DNA from: Eudorina sp. 2006-703-Eu-15
Taxonomy: Eukaryota; Chlorophyta; Chlorophyceae; Chlamydomonadales; Volvocaceae
Assembly (NCBI GenBank): GCA_003117195.1
Contig: BDSI01000160.1
Location: forward strand, 54,290 to 118,289
Reading direction: 5' to 3'
DNA length: 64,000 nt
This document shows, piece by piece, positions 31,288-42,372 of the stretch (within the stretch, counting starts at the first letter, position 1; every line of letters starts with the position of its first letter). The notes under the pieces were generated by a model. That model was given only the letters and a program-made list of their open reading frames with translations. It was not told the origin of the DNA and did not search any database. The translations under genes were made by a program, and so were the position numbers.

Positions 31288-34200
31288 TCACCGCCAGCGG
31301 GGCCGCCGGTCCCCGCCCTGTGGCCCCCCGCCCGCGGCTCCCCGGTATCCGCCCGCCGTGCTCCCAGCCACGCTGCCCAGCACGCTTCCCGCCACACTGC
31401 CCGCCACACTGCCCGCCAGCGACGCCGCCGTCGGCCTCATGAACCCCGGCAGACCCACGGGCCACTCCGTCGCGATGCGGCTCACTGACCCATGGGTCCC
31501 AGGCGCCCCGCCGGCGGTCGACCCTGCCGCGGATTGCGGGTACAAGCCCGCGCTAAACTTCGACGGGGGACGGAACGGCGGTCGGTTGGTCCGAGATAAG
31601 GCCTCCACGGCCGCCCTCGTCAGCTCGGAGCGGGTCGCGGCGGCGGCGACACCGCCGCCGGCGGCGGCAGCGGCCGCCCGGCCGCCCCTGGCGGCGCCGG
31701 TGGACCCGAGACCTGACGACGCGGTCGAGGTGGTTGCTGAGGGTCTCCAGGGAGGTCGACTAGAGGCGGCTGAGGACCGGGCGGCGGCGGCGGCGGCGGC
31801 GGCGCTGGCGGCGAGGGGCCGCTGTGGGAGCTGCCGCGGGGAAGGCTGCTGCGAGTTACTCCGCCGCGGCAGCGCCGCAACACGGCCCCGCATGTCCTCC
31901 TCCTCCTCCTCCTCCTCGTCCTGTTCCTCCGGGATGTACTCGTCCGGCATAAACTCGCCCTCCGCCCCCATGGCAGCGATGTCATCTTCGACATCGCCTT
32001 CGACATCGCCTTCGACATCGTCACCCTCCGGAATCCCTCTCAGCCCGCCTCCCAGCGAGGGCGGGGACGGCCGAGCCGCCGCACCACCGCTGACAAACAC
32101 ACCACCCTCACCCTCAACCCCCGCGCACATGTCCACATCCGGCGGCCCCTCCGTCGCGCCCTCCGCGGCCTCGGCTGCCGCGGTGGAGGAGGCGACCTCG
32201 CGGCCCCTCCCCGGGGCGAACCAAGCCACCGGGGCGACCGGCGACGAAGCCGCGCAAGTGGAGGAATCGGGCCCCGCGGCGGCGGCGGCGGGCGCGGCGG
32301 CGACCAGCGGCAGCGGCGGCAACTTGGCGGGCGTCTCCGGCGGCGGCGGCGACTCATCCGACCCCTCCTCCCGCCGGGCCGCCTTGTCATCGCCATCCCT
32401 GGACCGGATCGACTGCAGTCCAATTACAGGACCAGGTGGTTGTAGAAGGAGGGCCCCGAGGGGAGCCTCCGGCGCCGGCGGCACCTGTTCGGCTGCCGTA
32501 CCCGGGGCCCCAAGGGTCCTGACGTATCCAGTGTACGGCAGGCCGTACAGGCCGCGCTCCCACAGCGCTGCTGGGGTAGGCGGAACCCCGGGGCTGACGG
32601 GGTGTGGCGGCTCGGGTGGCGCCGCACCGGTCGGTGGGGCCAGTGGGCGGAGTGGGCCGTCGGCCGCAGCACCGCTCTCCGCCGCCGCGACAGTCACCGC
32701 CGCCGCTGGACTTGGCCCCGCCGTTACGGGGTGGCAAGCCGGCGGCCGCGCCAGTACGGCACCGTCGCCGTCATCCGAGGTGAAGCAGGGGTTGTACAGC
32801 GCCGTCACGGAGGTTCCAAAACACGTGGACCAGCTTGCGGCGGCGGCGGGGCCGGAGGTGGCGAACGGCAGCCGTCGGCGCGCGCGTACGACAGCGCGGA
32901 GGCTGTCGAAGCGCCCACCGAATCGGTCGCCGTCGGTGTCGTCCTCCTCAGACCCTGATGCCGTACCACCTCTGCTACTCGTACTGCTGCTACTGCTGCT
33001 GCTACTGCTGATGGTGGCTGACGCGGCTAGATACGCCTTTGCGAACAACGGGTTACCCAGTGCCACCGTAATGCTGACGTCAGCGCCCGCCTCTATTCCG
33101 GTGTCGTACACTATTTGGTCGTCCAAGCTTCCGTCGGAGCTGACTGCCCTCTCGCTGGGGCAGCTACAGCTGCTGCTAGTGCTGCCACTGCCGCTGCAAT
33201 CGCCTGCAAGGGGGACCGTCGCCAACTCGCCGCGGCCGATACAGTTGGCACCGCTGCCACCATTTGCGCTCCACTCACAGCTGCTACAGCTGCTGCTACT
33301 GCCAATGTCGGGGCTGCTGCTCCTGCGACTGTTACTGTCACTGTCGCCTTCCTCCCCCCGCAATACGACCGCCGAAAAGTCCGGCTCCGCATCAGCTGCC
33401 GTCAGCTCCTCCGTCTCCTCGGATCCGAGATCCAGATCGGAGGCGATGGCGCAGCTATCGAGACTGCTCCGGCTGTCCGTGGTGCCCTCGCCGCCGCCAA
33501 CGCCGCCGCCGCCGCCGTCCGGCCCCGCCATGACGCCGTACATGGCGCCGCCGTACACCTCCGGCAGCTCCGTCAGACCCGTCAGCTCCAGGGACGCCCA
33601 GCTGGTCGCGCTGCGTAGGTCAGTCTGGGAGGAGCAGCTGCGGGGGCAGCTGGAGGATCGAGGCGGAGACGGCGGCGCTGTGACCACCACCGCCCGGTCG
33701 CCTGCCGGCGTCACCGACTCGAGGGGGGGTGCGACCGCAGCTGCGGACTCCCGGGGGTTCGCCTGCTGCCCGGTTTGAGCGGCTGCAGCGCCCGAAAGAT
33801 GATCGCCCTGACTGCACGGCAGGAGGAGGCCCCGCGGTAGTGCCAGGGCTGCCGCAACATCATGGTTCTCCTCCTCCTCCTCCTCCCCCTGTGGCGGCCG
33901 AAGGAGGTCGGGCTCAGTCGCCATGGGGCCCCAGAACTCCCCCTTGTCCCAGTGCTGGTCCAGGGGGGACTCGAAGAGATCCGGCGGCAGCATAAGGCCC
34001 TGGGGGAGCTCTGCGGGGAACACCTCCTCCTCCTCCTCCTCGAGGCAGCTGCTGCTGGATCCCGAGGACGCGGTGCGGGTGGCGCAGTCACGGGGTTCAC
34101 CGGCATCCGCAGTCGCGACCGCGCTGGACAAGTCGTCGTCGGCGCAGACATCGCTGTCTGCTGGGGTACGCGGCGCATCCGCCTGCAACAAAAGCAAAAA

Positions 34201-34889
34201 AGGGATGTTGAACGACCGCGTTTTGGGCTCTGGAGACTGTTGCTCCCTTTTTGCACGCTCACAAATCCAGAGCCTCGCAACATTGTCAATGCAGCCAAGA
34301 TAAAGATATGTTTTAATGTGTAAAGGGACGCAGGCGCCGGGAATACCTGCGGGAAGGCCTTGCATCCAGGAGCATGGGCCCGCGTCGTTAGCTCGGCAGC
34401 CTGTCCGAGACGGGCGAAATGCCAAGGCTGGTAGACTTGGATCGCCCAGAGGATGCCCGTGGACTCGCCCGGCGAGAGCGACTCAGCCTGCACGTTGGAG
34501 CAAGTCCTTGCACGCTCTTGGCAGGCACCAAGCCGTCCTGACGAAGCGCGCCTTTGCGCTCACCTTGCCATGATCAAGTAAGTTGTTTTCGCAGGCTGAG
34601 CTTGCGAAAAGCTCTGGCTTCGCTGCTCGTTGGCGTGCGCACCTGGGCCGAATCGAACCAGAAGGACGAAACAGAGCAAAGTGCGTCCTTAGCAAACCCC
34701 AACAACAACGAATGAAAGCGGGGTACAAGCCGTGTGGCGCAGGAAAATTCCTTACCTTCGACTCCTGCCCACGAAACCGATTAACAAGCCCAATCCCGCG
34801 GTGGCTACAGCGGAGGGTAATGCAATTCCAAGGAAAGATGTGCGAGTGTTCTTAGCCGCCGCGCCAGTGCGGCGGCCTGCTCTTGTCAT
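31288..34889 (-). CDS. Unrecognised Ser/Ala/acidic-rich protein with one N-terminal membrane segment
   Basis: Four exons on the minus strand: 34889-34756, 34687-34564, 34487-34347 and 34182-31288; splice phases agree and give 1,097 residues. Exon 1 starts MTRAGRRTGAAAKNTRTSFL, is basic, and is followed by one hydrophobic helix (LGIALPSAVATAGLGLLIGF) and GRSRR, so it could be an organelle-targeted or single-pass protein. Exon 3 is the least biased part (GILWAIQVYQPWHFARLGQA). The large last exon is low complexity: Glu runs, Ser runs, many Asp/Glu patches, and a C-terminal LAGSVAGSVAGSVLGSVAGS repeat. I recognise no domain. The first two introns are short (68 and 76 bp) and the first acceptor is CTAAG, a weak form. 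The plus strand of the last exon is also open but lacks such upstream exons. Moderate confidence in the model. Confidence -1.
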
Positions 34890-36096
34890 GACAGCAAGGG
34901 ACGCTTTGCAAAAGCATGCATATACACACGGACTTTATGCATTTCCAGGTCAATGCGTTTCTCTTCTGTGCCAAATTCTGTCGTTCCAAGAAGCAGACCT
35001 TGGAACTGGATGCCTGGAGAAAACCCTGCTGGGACGCCGTACGTAATCTTGCAACATGCAACTCAAGCAATTGCTATCCTGTAGTCCCACCGTCAACTTA
35101 TTCATTTCACCCCTAATACGCATGTTGGAAATGAAGGCGTGAAACGAGTTTTGGGTTTCTTTTCAGTTCCGACGTGACATGAGTATGAATTCCTACTATA
35201 CCAAATCTTAAGTGAAGGCATAAAATTTTTGTCTATTAAGTGACTATATTTCTCATCTGGGCGCAAATCCGGTGAAGGGGTGCGTGCGGAACCTGGAGAC
35301 GTCCCGCTCTCAAGTTATCGCAAAAATCACACACATTGATCACATTCTCGATTACCTCTTTATACATAGCGTTTCGTAAAACTTCCGGCACCTTACGACC
35401 TACGGACCTAGCTACGCTGGTAGCTACGCACACGCGCACACGTACCATATTGTCTGTGAAATTCTTAAACACAGCATGAATTGGTGATCAAATGCGAAAT
35501 CACCGGCAAAGAAGGGACAGTCGATCTTCCAGGACAAGCAGAATGACTTGCCCTGGCGCCTGCAGCATGCGTACAACCTTCAATGGTGTATGGGCCATGA
35601 CGATTGCATAATGCACCAGACTGCGTCGTTTAAGACTGCCGTTCAGCCCCTAGGGCAATCCCAGCCAAAGCTCTCACACCTATGCCAAGCAGCGTGGCGT
35701 ACATGCCCTCGTATCCCACCCTAAACAACTCTTTACCATGGTTTTGTAATTTTGTCCATTGAACGCGTGGAAAAAGTAACGGTTGTAACCGTTCGTCGTT
35801 CATCAACTCATAATCCGCTTTTGGCGCCGCTGAAGTTTCCACTTCTGTTTCTGTTTGTTGGGAAAAGCAACCTTCAAGTGAAATCGGCTCGAGGAAGAAG
35901 AAAAAATAATTAAATAGTCAGGAACCCGGAGGATGCCCAGCGGCTCCGCAGGATCGCGAGCGCATGCGCTCCGAAGCCCATCCGAAGGCCCTCGGAAGGC
36001 GCCGCGGGCACCCCTGCCCAGGCCCAAGCGCCCTCCCCCTGCTGCAGCAGACCGACACCGCCCAACGTGAAACAAAGAGTATCCCCCTGACGGAAG

Positions 36097-36124
36097 GACG
36101 GACGGACGGACGGACGGACGGACG
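36097..36124 (+). repeat. (GACG)n microsatellite
   Basis: About seven GACG units. The same unit occurs at 44236-44258 and, longer, at 55590-55641. Confidence -1.
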
Positions 36125-37266
36125 GGCGCAACCTCAGAGCGCCGTCCGCACCCCCCTGCGCAACCCCTCACGACGCGCGCACGCCCCCCATGGCGCGGCC
36201 CCCAAAGCACACAACTGCACATGCCGGCAGCCGGGGGTCGGGGGCCACCGCACCGCACCGAACCGAATCCCAACGCGCCGTCATGATTGCACGTTACAGC
36301 GCCGTCAACCCGTCATGGTGTGGCTCAGCGCCGGACCCCTTCAGAACCTAGGGCCCCAACCTCTCCAAGGGGGGGTTTTGGGTTCCCGCCGGGGTGTCCC
36401 GTCCCCCGGGGAGGAGTCGCGGCGCGCGGGGGACCGAATGGACCCACGCTGCTTCCCCCTGCGCTCTGACCAGCGCATGCCGTACATCCGCCCAACTGGT
36501 CCGCCTGGTGCAAAGCCGATGGAACCAACCCCGCCCATCACCCCGCCGACCTGGCCGCAGCCCCCTCCCCAACGGCCCCCCTGGAGTGCCGACGCGCATG
36601 ACCTCCCAGAAGCACCCCGGTTGCGATGATGCAGCAAAGGGAGTCAGGGACCATACAGGCAACGAAACACACCGACTGCGCAGCCCCTCCTTTCCCCAAA
36701 GCACTGCCGGCATAGAGCCCCACCCCATACACTCACACGCGGTTGCCTTATCCACATAAACACACACACGCACACACACGCCAACCAACTAAAACATGCA
36801 TACCGCCCTGCGGTCAAACTTCGCTCCCATAGCTCGGCGTCGCAGCGCATTACTGAAACACATTTAACTCATCACAACTCACGACGGCAGCCTCCCCGTC
36901 CTTGGCACAACCCGTCAACCACGCTCAGCTCAGCATCAGCTCAGGCCAGCTCAGGTCAGGCGCACGTTGCATTCCAAAAGAGTGCACATCTGTAGTACTG
37001 CAGCAGTACTGCAGTACAGCATACATACTACCCGTATAAATGCGTCAGAGCAGCCGCTGCGATCTGGCGGCCAGTGCCCCCGTTCACGTCATGAATCGCC
37101 CACCGCACTCGATGCAACGGTGGGCTGCCCCCTGACCCCCTCGCGCAATACCCGGAGAGGGTCAAGGAATACGAGCCAGCCCCCCCGAGGGATTCACCTC
37201 GCCTCACTGGGAGGGCTGGCAGACCCCCCTCGAAGGGGAGAATATGCGTTTCCGTGTTTGAGTTTC

Positions 37267-37312
37267 GCTGCAGGTGGTTGCAGGTGGTTGCAGGTGGTTG
37301 CAGGTGGTTGCA
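37267..37312 (+). repeat. CAGGTGGTTG tandem repeat, four copies
   Basis: Four perfect or near-perfect 10-bp units in tandem, ending in GCAGCACC. In spacer DNA. Confidence -1.
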
Positions 37313-38408
37313 GCACCCGGGGTGCATTGCACTCAGCCGCGGGTGTTCACCGGCCCGGCCCGACCCGACCCGACTGCCCACTGCCCACCGCCGACTCCAC
37401 CCAACCCAACCCAACCCACACCACCCAACTCCATCCCACCCCGCACCGTACCACCCCACGGTGACGCCACCGAGGTGTGGTGCAGACAGGGACAGGCGAA
37501 AAGGTGAACGAGCGAAAAAATCACTTACGAGCATTGCGCTGGTACACGGCGGCCGGTAGGCGGCATCGGTGGCACAGAACCACGGCATCCTCGCCAGCCT
37601 TCCTTCCTTCAGTCACCGCCACTGGTCACCATTTTGGGGTGATCCACCAAAAAATCGCACTGCCCATCTGACCGGCCACAGTTGCGCGGGCCCCAGACCT
37701 GCGCCAGGCCGCTGCCTCGCCGCGCCCTTTGCCGTACCCTTTGCCGTACTCTTTGCCGTACCTTATATAATCGAAGCCCTGCTCGAGACCACTGGCCCCC
37801 GCCGGGGCAAGCGCCGCCGATCGTGCAGGTACGGATTCCAATGGGAAACCGCCATCACCGTCTCGGTCGGCCGCCCCGCGTCGCCATCCTTTGGAGAGGA
37901 TATCACATTCGCAGCTGGGCCCGTGGACTCCTCCTGCCCGCGCCGAAGTCCGTCACGGCAGCCAGCGCCGTGTACCCCTTGGGTTGTACCCCACGGGCCC
38001 AATCGGCCGGTCCCACGGGTCGGGTCCCACGGGGCGAATCGGCGAATCGGACGAGACACATGACCCATGGGTCGCCGCCAAACCCTCTCCCCTCTCATCG
38101 CCAATCACACAGCCTCTCTGTTTGCGCGAACAAAACGAAATCAATGCAGCTGATTGCAACCAGTACCATGGGTCAGCAGTGCGTCGCCCCAGCGCAGGCG
38201 CAGCGCCACAAAGGAATTGGCCTTACAGTGCCGTACAGAGAAGTACGCGGCCGGATGCGCGAGTTGCCTCTTCCCCCCCTCCCCTGGCAGCCCGCCCCCG
38301 CACCGCATGACAGGGCGGTCCGGGTGTACGTGTGTGCGTTCCGCTTCCTACCCAGACCGCGGCCCCTGGCTAACCTGCATTCACACTCAATCGCTGTCAC
38401 GATCACAT

Positions 38409-38757
38409 ACTCACTGGCAGACTCACACACTCACTGGCAGACTCACACACTCACTGACAGACTCACACACTCATTGCCGTATCCGGGGGAGAGTGCTTCG
38501 GCGGTCTGTCATATGGGGCGGGTTAGCGCCCCCGGCCAGCGTCGGCCCGGCAGATATGTAACGATTCACACTCACTGACAGACTTACACACTCACTGACA
38601 GACTCACACACTCACTGACAGACTCACACACTCACTGGCAGACTCACACGCTCACTGACAGACTCACACACTCACTGGCAGACTCACACGCTCACTGACA
38701 GACTCACACACTCACTGACACTCTCACACACTCACTGACACACTCACTGACACTCAC
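38409..38757 (+). repeat. 20-bp tandem array interrupted by dispersed element X, copy B
   Basis: Units of ACTCACACACTCACTGACAG (or GGCAG) occupy 38409-38473 and about 38562-38757. Element X sits in the middle at 38478-38572, with CGGCGGTCT, CGGGTTAGC, CGGCCAGCG, GCCCGGCAGATATGTAAC and GATTCACAC. Either the element inserted into the array or the array grew from its end. Confidence -1.
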
Positions 38758-38940
38758 GCACTCGCATTAGGGAAGAGGAGAAGCCAACCGCTCACCGCCC
38801 CAAGCGGCCCCTCCCTCCTGGACCCACACGGCAGTCCACGTCAGCAGTGCAGCTCTCCATCGGCGCACCACGTGCAGCGCCCACACTTGCAAGGCAAGGG
38901 TGGGTTCAGGCAGAGACCCGCAACCTCCGGCAAACGGAGT

Positions 38941-38945
38941 TTACA
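38941..38945 (-). promoter_or_regulatory. Candidate poly(A) signal TGTAA for the bZIP gene
   Basis: TTACA on the plus strand, 1.1 kb downstream of the bZIP stop at 40040. Another lies at 38584-38588 within the tandem array. Suggestive only. Confidence -1.
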
Positions 38946-39096
38946 TTTTAACGCAGGCACGTGCAAATTGAGGACGGCGGTGCTGGGCGAGGGACCGGGC
39001 ACTGACGCGGAGGAGCTGCAGCAACCCCGCGGGTGCATCAATCGGGCAGAGACCCGCCCATAACCCCTGACGTCCAACAACCCGTCCGTCGCCACG

Positions 39097-39152
39097 CACA
39101 AACACAAGCACGAACACAAACACAAGCACAAACACAAGCACAAGCACAAGCA
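39097..39152 (+). repeat. CACAAG/CACAAA hexamer array
   Basis: About nine six-base units (AACACAAGCACA pattern), followed by CACTCCACTTG. Non-coding spacer. Confidence -1.
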
Positions 39153-39180
39153 CTCCACTTGTTGAACACACACACGCACG

Positions 39181-39208
39181 GTTCAGGTCGGGCGGGTTCT
39201 TTCTCTAA
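39181..39208 (+). repeat. Dispersed element Y copy
   Basis: GTTCAGGTCGGGCGGGTTCT then TTCTCTAA. It is preceded by ACACACGCACG and followed by ACACACGCGGCGG, an imperfect direct repeat consistent with a target-site duplication. A family Z piece (CCTCCTGCCGCCTGAGGCG) follows at about 39304. Confidence -1.
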
Positions 39209-39532
39209 ACACACGCGGCGGCAGCACACCCCGCCCACGTGGCAGTCGACGCTCACCACAGCTATGCCTCCGACCCGCGTGGGGTGTGTTGGCCGCGTGT
39301 AAGGCCCTCCTGCCGCCTGAGGCGAACACGTGTGTGCAGGCTATGCTCCTGGCCGCGGAAGACCTTGCGCCGTGGCGGCACAGCGCCGTACCTCCTGACA
39401 TGTCCGCTGCAGTAACTCCTCAACTCGTTGTCAGCCCGTCAGTTGGGTTGGTTAGGGTTGGTTGGGAACTGGATGAGGGCCGGGAGTGCATCCGCAGACG
39501 CGCTGCAGCCCACCGCGGCGGGCCCCCCGGGG

Positions 39533-39688
39533 TGTCTCGTGCGCCCCACCGGATCCAGGCGCCCCACCGGATCCAGGCGCCCCACCGGATCCAGGCGCCC
39601 CACCGGATCCAGGCGCCCCACCGGATCCAGGCGCCCCACCGGATCCAGGCGCCCCACCGGATCCAGGCGCCCCACCGGATCCAGGATC
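39533..39688 (+). repeat. 18-bp tandem repeat with a GGATCC in each unit
   Basis: Eight or nine near-identical copies of GCCCCACCGGATCCAGGC, downstream of the bZIP stop. It is a multiple of three bases and open in several frames, which explains hexapeptide-repeat ORFs on both strands. No splice or start evidence supports coding. Confidence -1.
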
Positions 39689-40039
39689 AAAACACGCAGT
39701 CCGGCACTGCGACGACAGCAGCGGGTGGGGGGACATAAAGCAGCAAGCAGCAGCAAGCAGCTATGTCAAACGGAGTTTCAGCGCGGCAGTCCGTACGGAA
39801 GGGTTTGGGGGTGACGCGTTACGGCAAGATGTTGGCGCACAGAGTAAGAAGCGTGAGACCCTCGGAGGCGAAGGTCTATGCGGCGGTATCACCAGGTCGG
39901 GTGGTGGTAACAGCAACGGCTCTCCTCGGGCACAGCAACAGCGCATGCACGATGAAATCCCGCCCCCGATGAGCTCCCTCGGGCACATTCCGAGCATTCG
40001 ATGGAACGGTAAGCTGGAACGGAGAGGTCACGCTCCATT

Positions 40040-42372
40040 TCAGTCGTCCAGTGAACCAGAGGCGAGCACCCTTTCAGGAAGAACGCGCGAGCGCCCATAT
40101 GAGAAGGCGCTGAAGCGCACAAACAAAAAGCTTGAAGAGGGACCCGCCGCCTCACCCTCGATGCCGTGCGACATCACATCGTCATCGTACGGCATGCCGC
40201 CGTGTCCCCCCGGCGGCCCCAACAGGCCCGGCGGCAGCTCCCCCAGCAAGGGCGTCGGGTACCGTAGGTCGTCCTCCGTCGGGCCGCGATCCGCGGGTGG
40301 GCCACCGGCTCCGAAACCACCGCCCTGCGGCGGCGCCACCGCCGCCACAAACCCGACGCTGGGGCTGCTGCCGTCGCCGCTGCGCTCGTACAGCTGGGGC
40401 ACCGCCGGCTGCGGCCGCGGTCGGGGCGGCGCTGGCGCAGGCGCCAGCGCCGCGGGGTGTAGTACGGCACTGTACGGCAGGACGTGCGCGTGCGGTGCCT
40501 GATCAAGAGCGGGGAGGGGCAGGGCTGGCGGCGCCTCCCGGTTTGGCGGCCCCGCGGGGAGTCCGGGCGCGGTCGCGGAGGCCGCTGGCGGCAGCAGCGG
40601 AACTGGCGGCGGCGGCGCGCCTGGCGCCATGACGGGCACCGCCGCCGCCGCCGCCGCGGCCGCCGTCGTGGCGTCCTGCATCGGCGCCGACATCCGATCC
40701 ACGCGCGGCGGGTGCACCTCCGGCGGCTGCCGCTGCCTGCCGTGCTCATGTTGGGCAGCCCCCGGATGCGGGTGCTGGTGCGGGAGCAGATGGCAGGAGG
40801 GGTGGTACTCGGTGCCCTGCGCGGCCCCGGGGAAGTGGTGCTGGTTAGGATCTAGCTCCGGAACCACCTGGTCGGCCGCCTGTGCCGCCGCCACCTCCGC
40901 TGCCAAATACTGCGGTTGTGGACTGCCCCGCGGCCGCGCCCCGGGGCCTGCAACCGGCCTGGCCGCCGCACCCCCTCCCGCCGCCGCCGCTCCCGTCGGA
41001 GGCTGCAGCTGCGGTGAGCGGCGCGGCGCGGCGTGGGCCGCTCCCCGGGCGTCCGCGGGTTGTTGAGCCGCCGCCGTGGGCGAGCGACCCGTGGGCCCAC
41101 CCTCCTGGGCGGGAGCAGCGGCGGCGGCGGCGACGGCGGCGCCAGCCGGCGGGTCTCCGGCGAACCCGCGCATCGTCATGATGATGTTTCGGAGCGCCTC
41201 GTTCTGTGACTCCAGGGTCTCCAGCCGCTTCTCCAGCAGCCCAATGTGGTTCTGCTGCTCGCGGATCTGCTCCTCCAGGGAGGACACGTACTGCTTCTTG
41301 CGCTCGCGGGCCTGCTGGGCTGACACGCGGTTCCGGAGCAACCTGCGTGTTGGAAAGAAAGGGAGAGAGAGAGGGAGAGAGCGCAGGTGCGTCTGGAGAA
41401 GGCGAGCTACGGTAGAGAGCAGGAACGGAATGGCATGGAGTGGGATGGAGTGGTTAGAGTATGCCTCTATCTCTTGACGGCAACACCAAGAAAGGGAGAG
41501 GGAGAGACCCCGCGTTGGGTTTTCCGCAACATTGTGGACCCGTTTGCGCTGACGACCGCCCCACCATTGCCATAAACAAAATGGCGCGCCTTGTGATTCT
41601 AGAATTGCACAGTGCGTCGGTTCATGGATCGGCATGCTGAATCGGCACCGCCGGGCCTGCAAAGGGCCCACGTAGACAGCGCTCACCGCTTCAGCCGCCG
41701 GGCGTCCTTGTTGTTCCCCGCCCCGCCGCCGCCGCCCGCCAACCGAGCCGTCAGCACCCGCTCCTGCTCCTCCGGACTGAGCCGCGCCAGCTCCAGCTCG
41801 CCGTCCGAATGGTCGGCCCCGTCCTCATCATCTGAGTTCGGCAGCGACACCTCGCCTGCGCCCGCGCCGCCACCGCCGCGGTGCCGCTTCCCAGCGCCGT
41901 GATGAGCACCGCTGGCGACCGCCGCCGCGGCAGCGGCGGCGGCGGCCGCCGCCCCGCCGCCGACCCCGCCGCCGCCGCCCGGCGGTCCACGGCTGCGCCC
42001 CGCCGCCGCGCGTTCCGCTCGAGCCTTGGCAAGCTCGAGCTCGCCCCGTTGAGAGGGCGTCAGCGAGGGAGGTAGCAAGTGGGCGGAGCCATGCGCCAGA
42101 GCAGCTGAAATGGATTCTGGCTTGACGGGTTGCGCGGCTGCTGCTGTGGCTGCGTTGGGCATTTGGTGTGGACCGGCCGGAGGGTTCGGAAGCTGGCCAG
42201 GCGGAAGTGATTGCTCCGTCGCGCGCAGGGCTTGCGGACCTGCAATTTTATGTTGTAAAGTGCAAGTCACTTGTTGTTAATCAATTGGCTGGAGGAGATT
42301 GTGGTGAAACGTTGAATGACGCGGTCACCGACCTGTCGTCACCGGTCCGTGACGCCCGAGTGAGCCCCGCAT
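40040..42372 (-). CDS. HY5: HY5-type bZIP transcription factor
   Basis: Exons on minus: 42372-42333 (possible), 42239-41687 and 41342-40040; phases agree, giving 631 residues. The bZIP spans the last intron: ARRLKR joins LLRNRVSAQQARERKKQYV, then a leucine zipper (LEEQIREQQNHIGLLEKRLE, LESQNEALRNII). The RVSAQQARERKK core is diagnostic for the plant HY5/HYH group, nuclear activators of light-responsive genes. An acidic patch lies before it (SLPNSDDEDGADHSDGELEL). I see no Val-Pro pair of the COP1-binding motif there. The C-terminal two thirds is Pro/Ala/His-rich, far longer than plant HY5 (about 170 residues). Start: the 13-residue first exon uses a weak GTCGGT donor; the next in-frame ATG is at 42162. 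Family confident, start uncertain. Confidence -1.

Larger units (their letters stand above)
34890..40039. other. Spacer between two minus-strand genes, repeat-rich
   Basis: Upstream region of the gene at 31288-34889 and downstream region of the bZIP gene. The part 34890-35900 is AT-richer than the rest. It has a small minus-strand ORF at 35630-35842 (METSAAPKADYELMNDERLQ...) with no recognised homology, so I do not call it a gene. Repeats are listed separately: (GACG)n at 36097, CAGGTGGTTG units at 37268, 20-bp units around 38409-38757, CACAAG/CACAAA at 39097 and 18-bp units at 39533. TTACA at 38941-38945 gives a minus-strand TGTAA 1.1 kb past the bZIP stop. Confidence -1.

Noticed and set aside
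31199..33778. 859-residue plus-strand open frame
   Set aside because: It overlaps the minus-strand four-exon gene. The minus model has three upstream exons with matching phases and a start codon; the plus frame has none. Kept as the main alternative.
35630..35842. 70-residue minus-strand frame starting METSAAPKADYELM
   Set aside because: Plausible composition, but no splice partner, no family resemblance and no clear promoter. Noted in the spacer entry only.
39533..39688. Hexapeptide-repeat protein from the 18-bp array
   Set aside because: The unit is a multiple of three, so frames stay open by chance on both strands. No start context, splice sites or flanking coding sequence.
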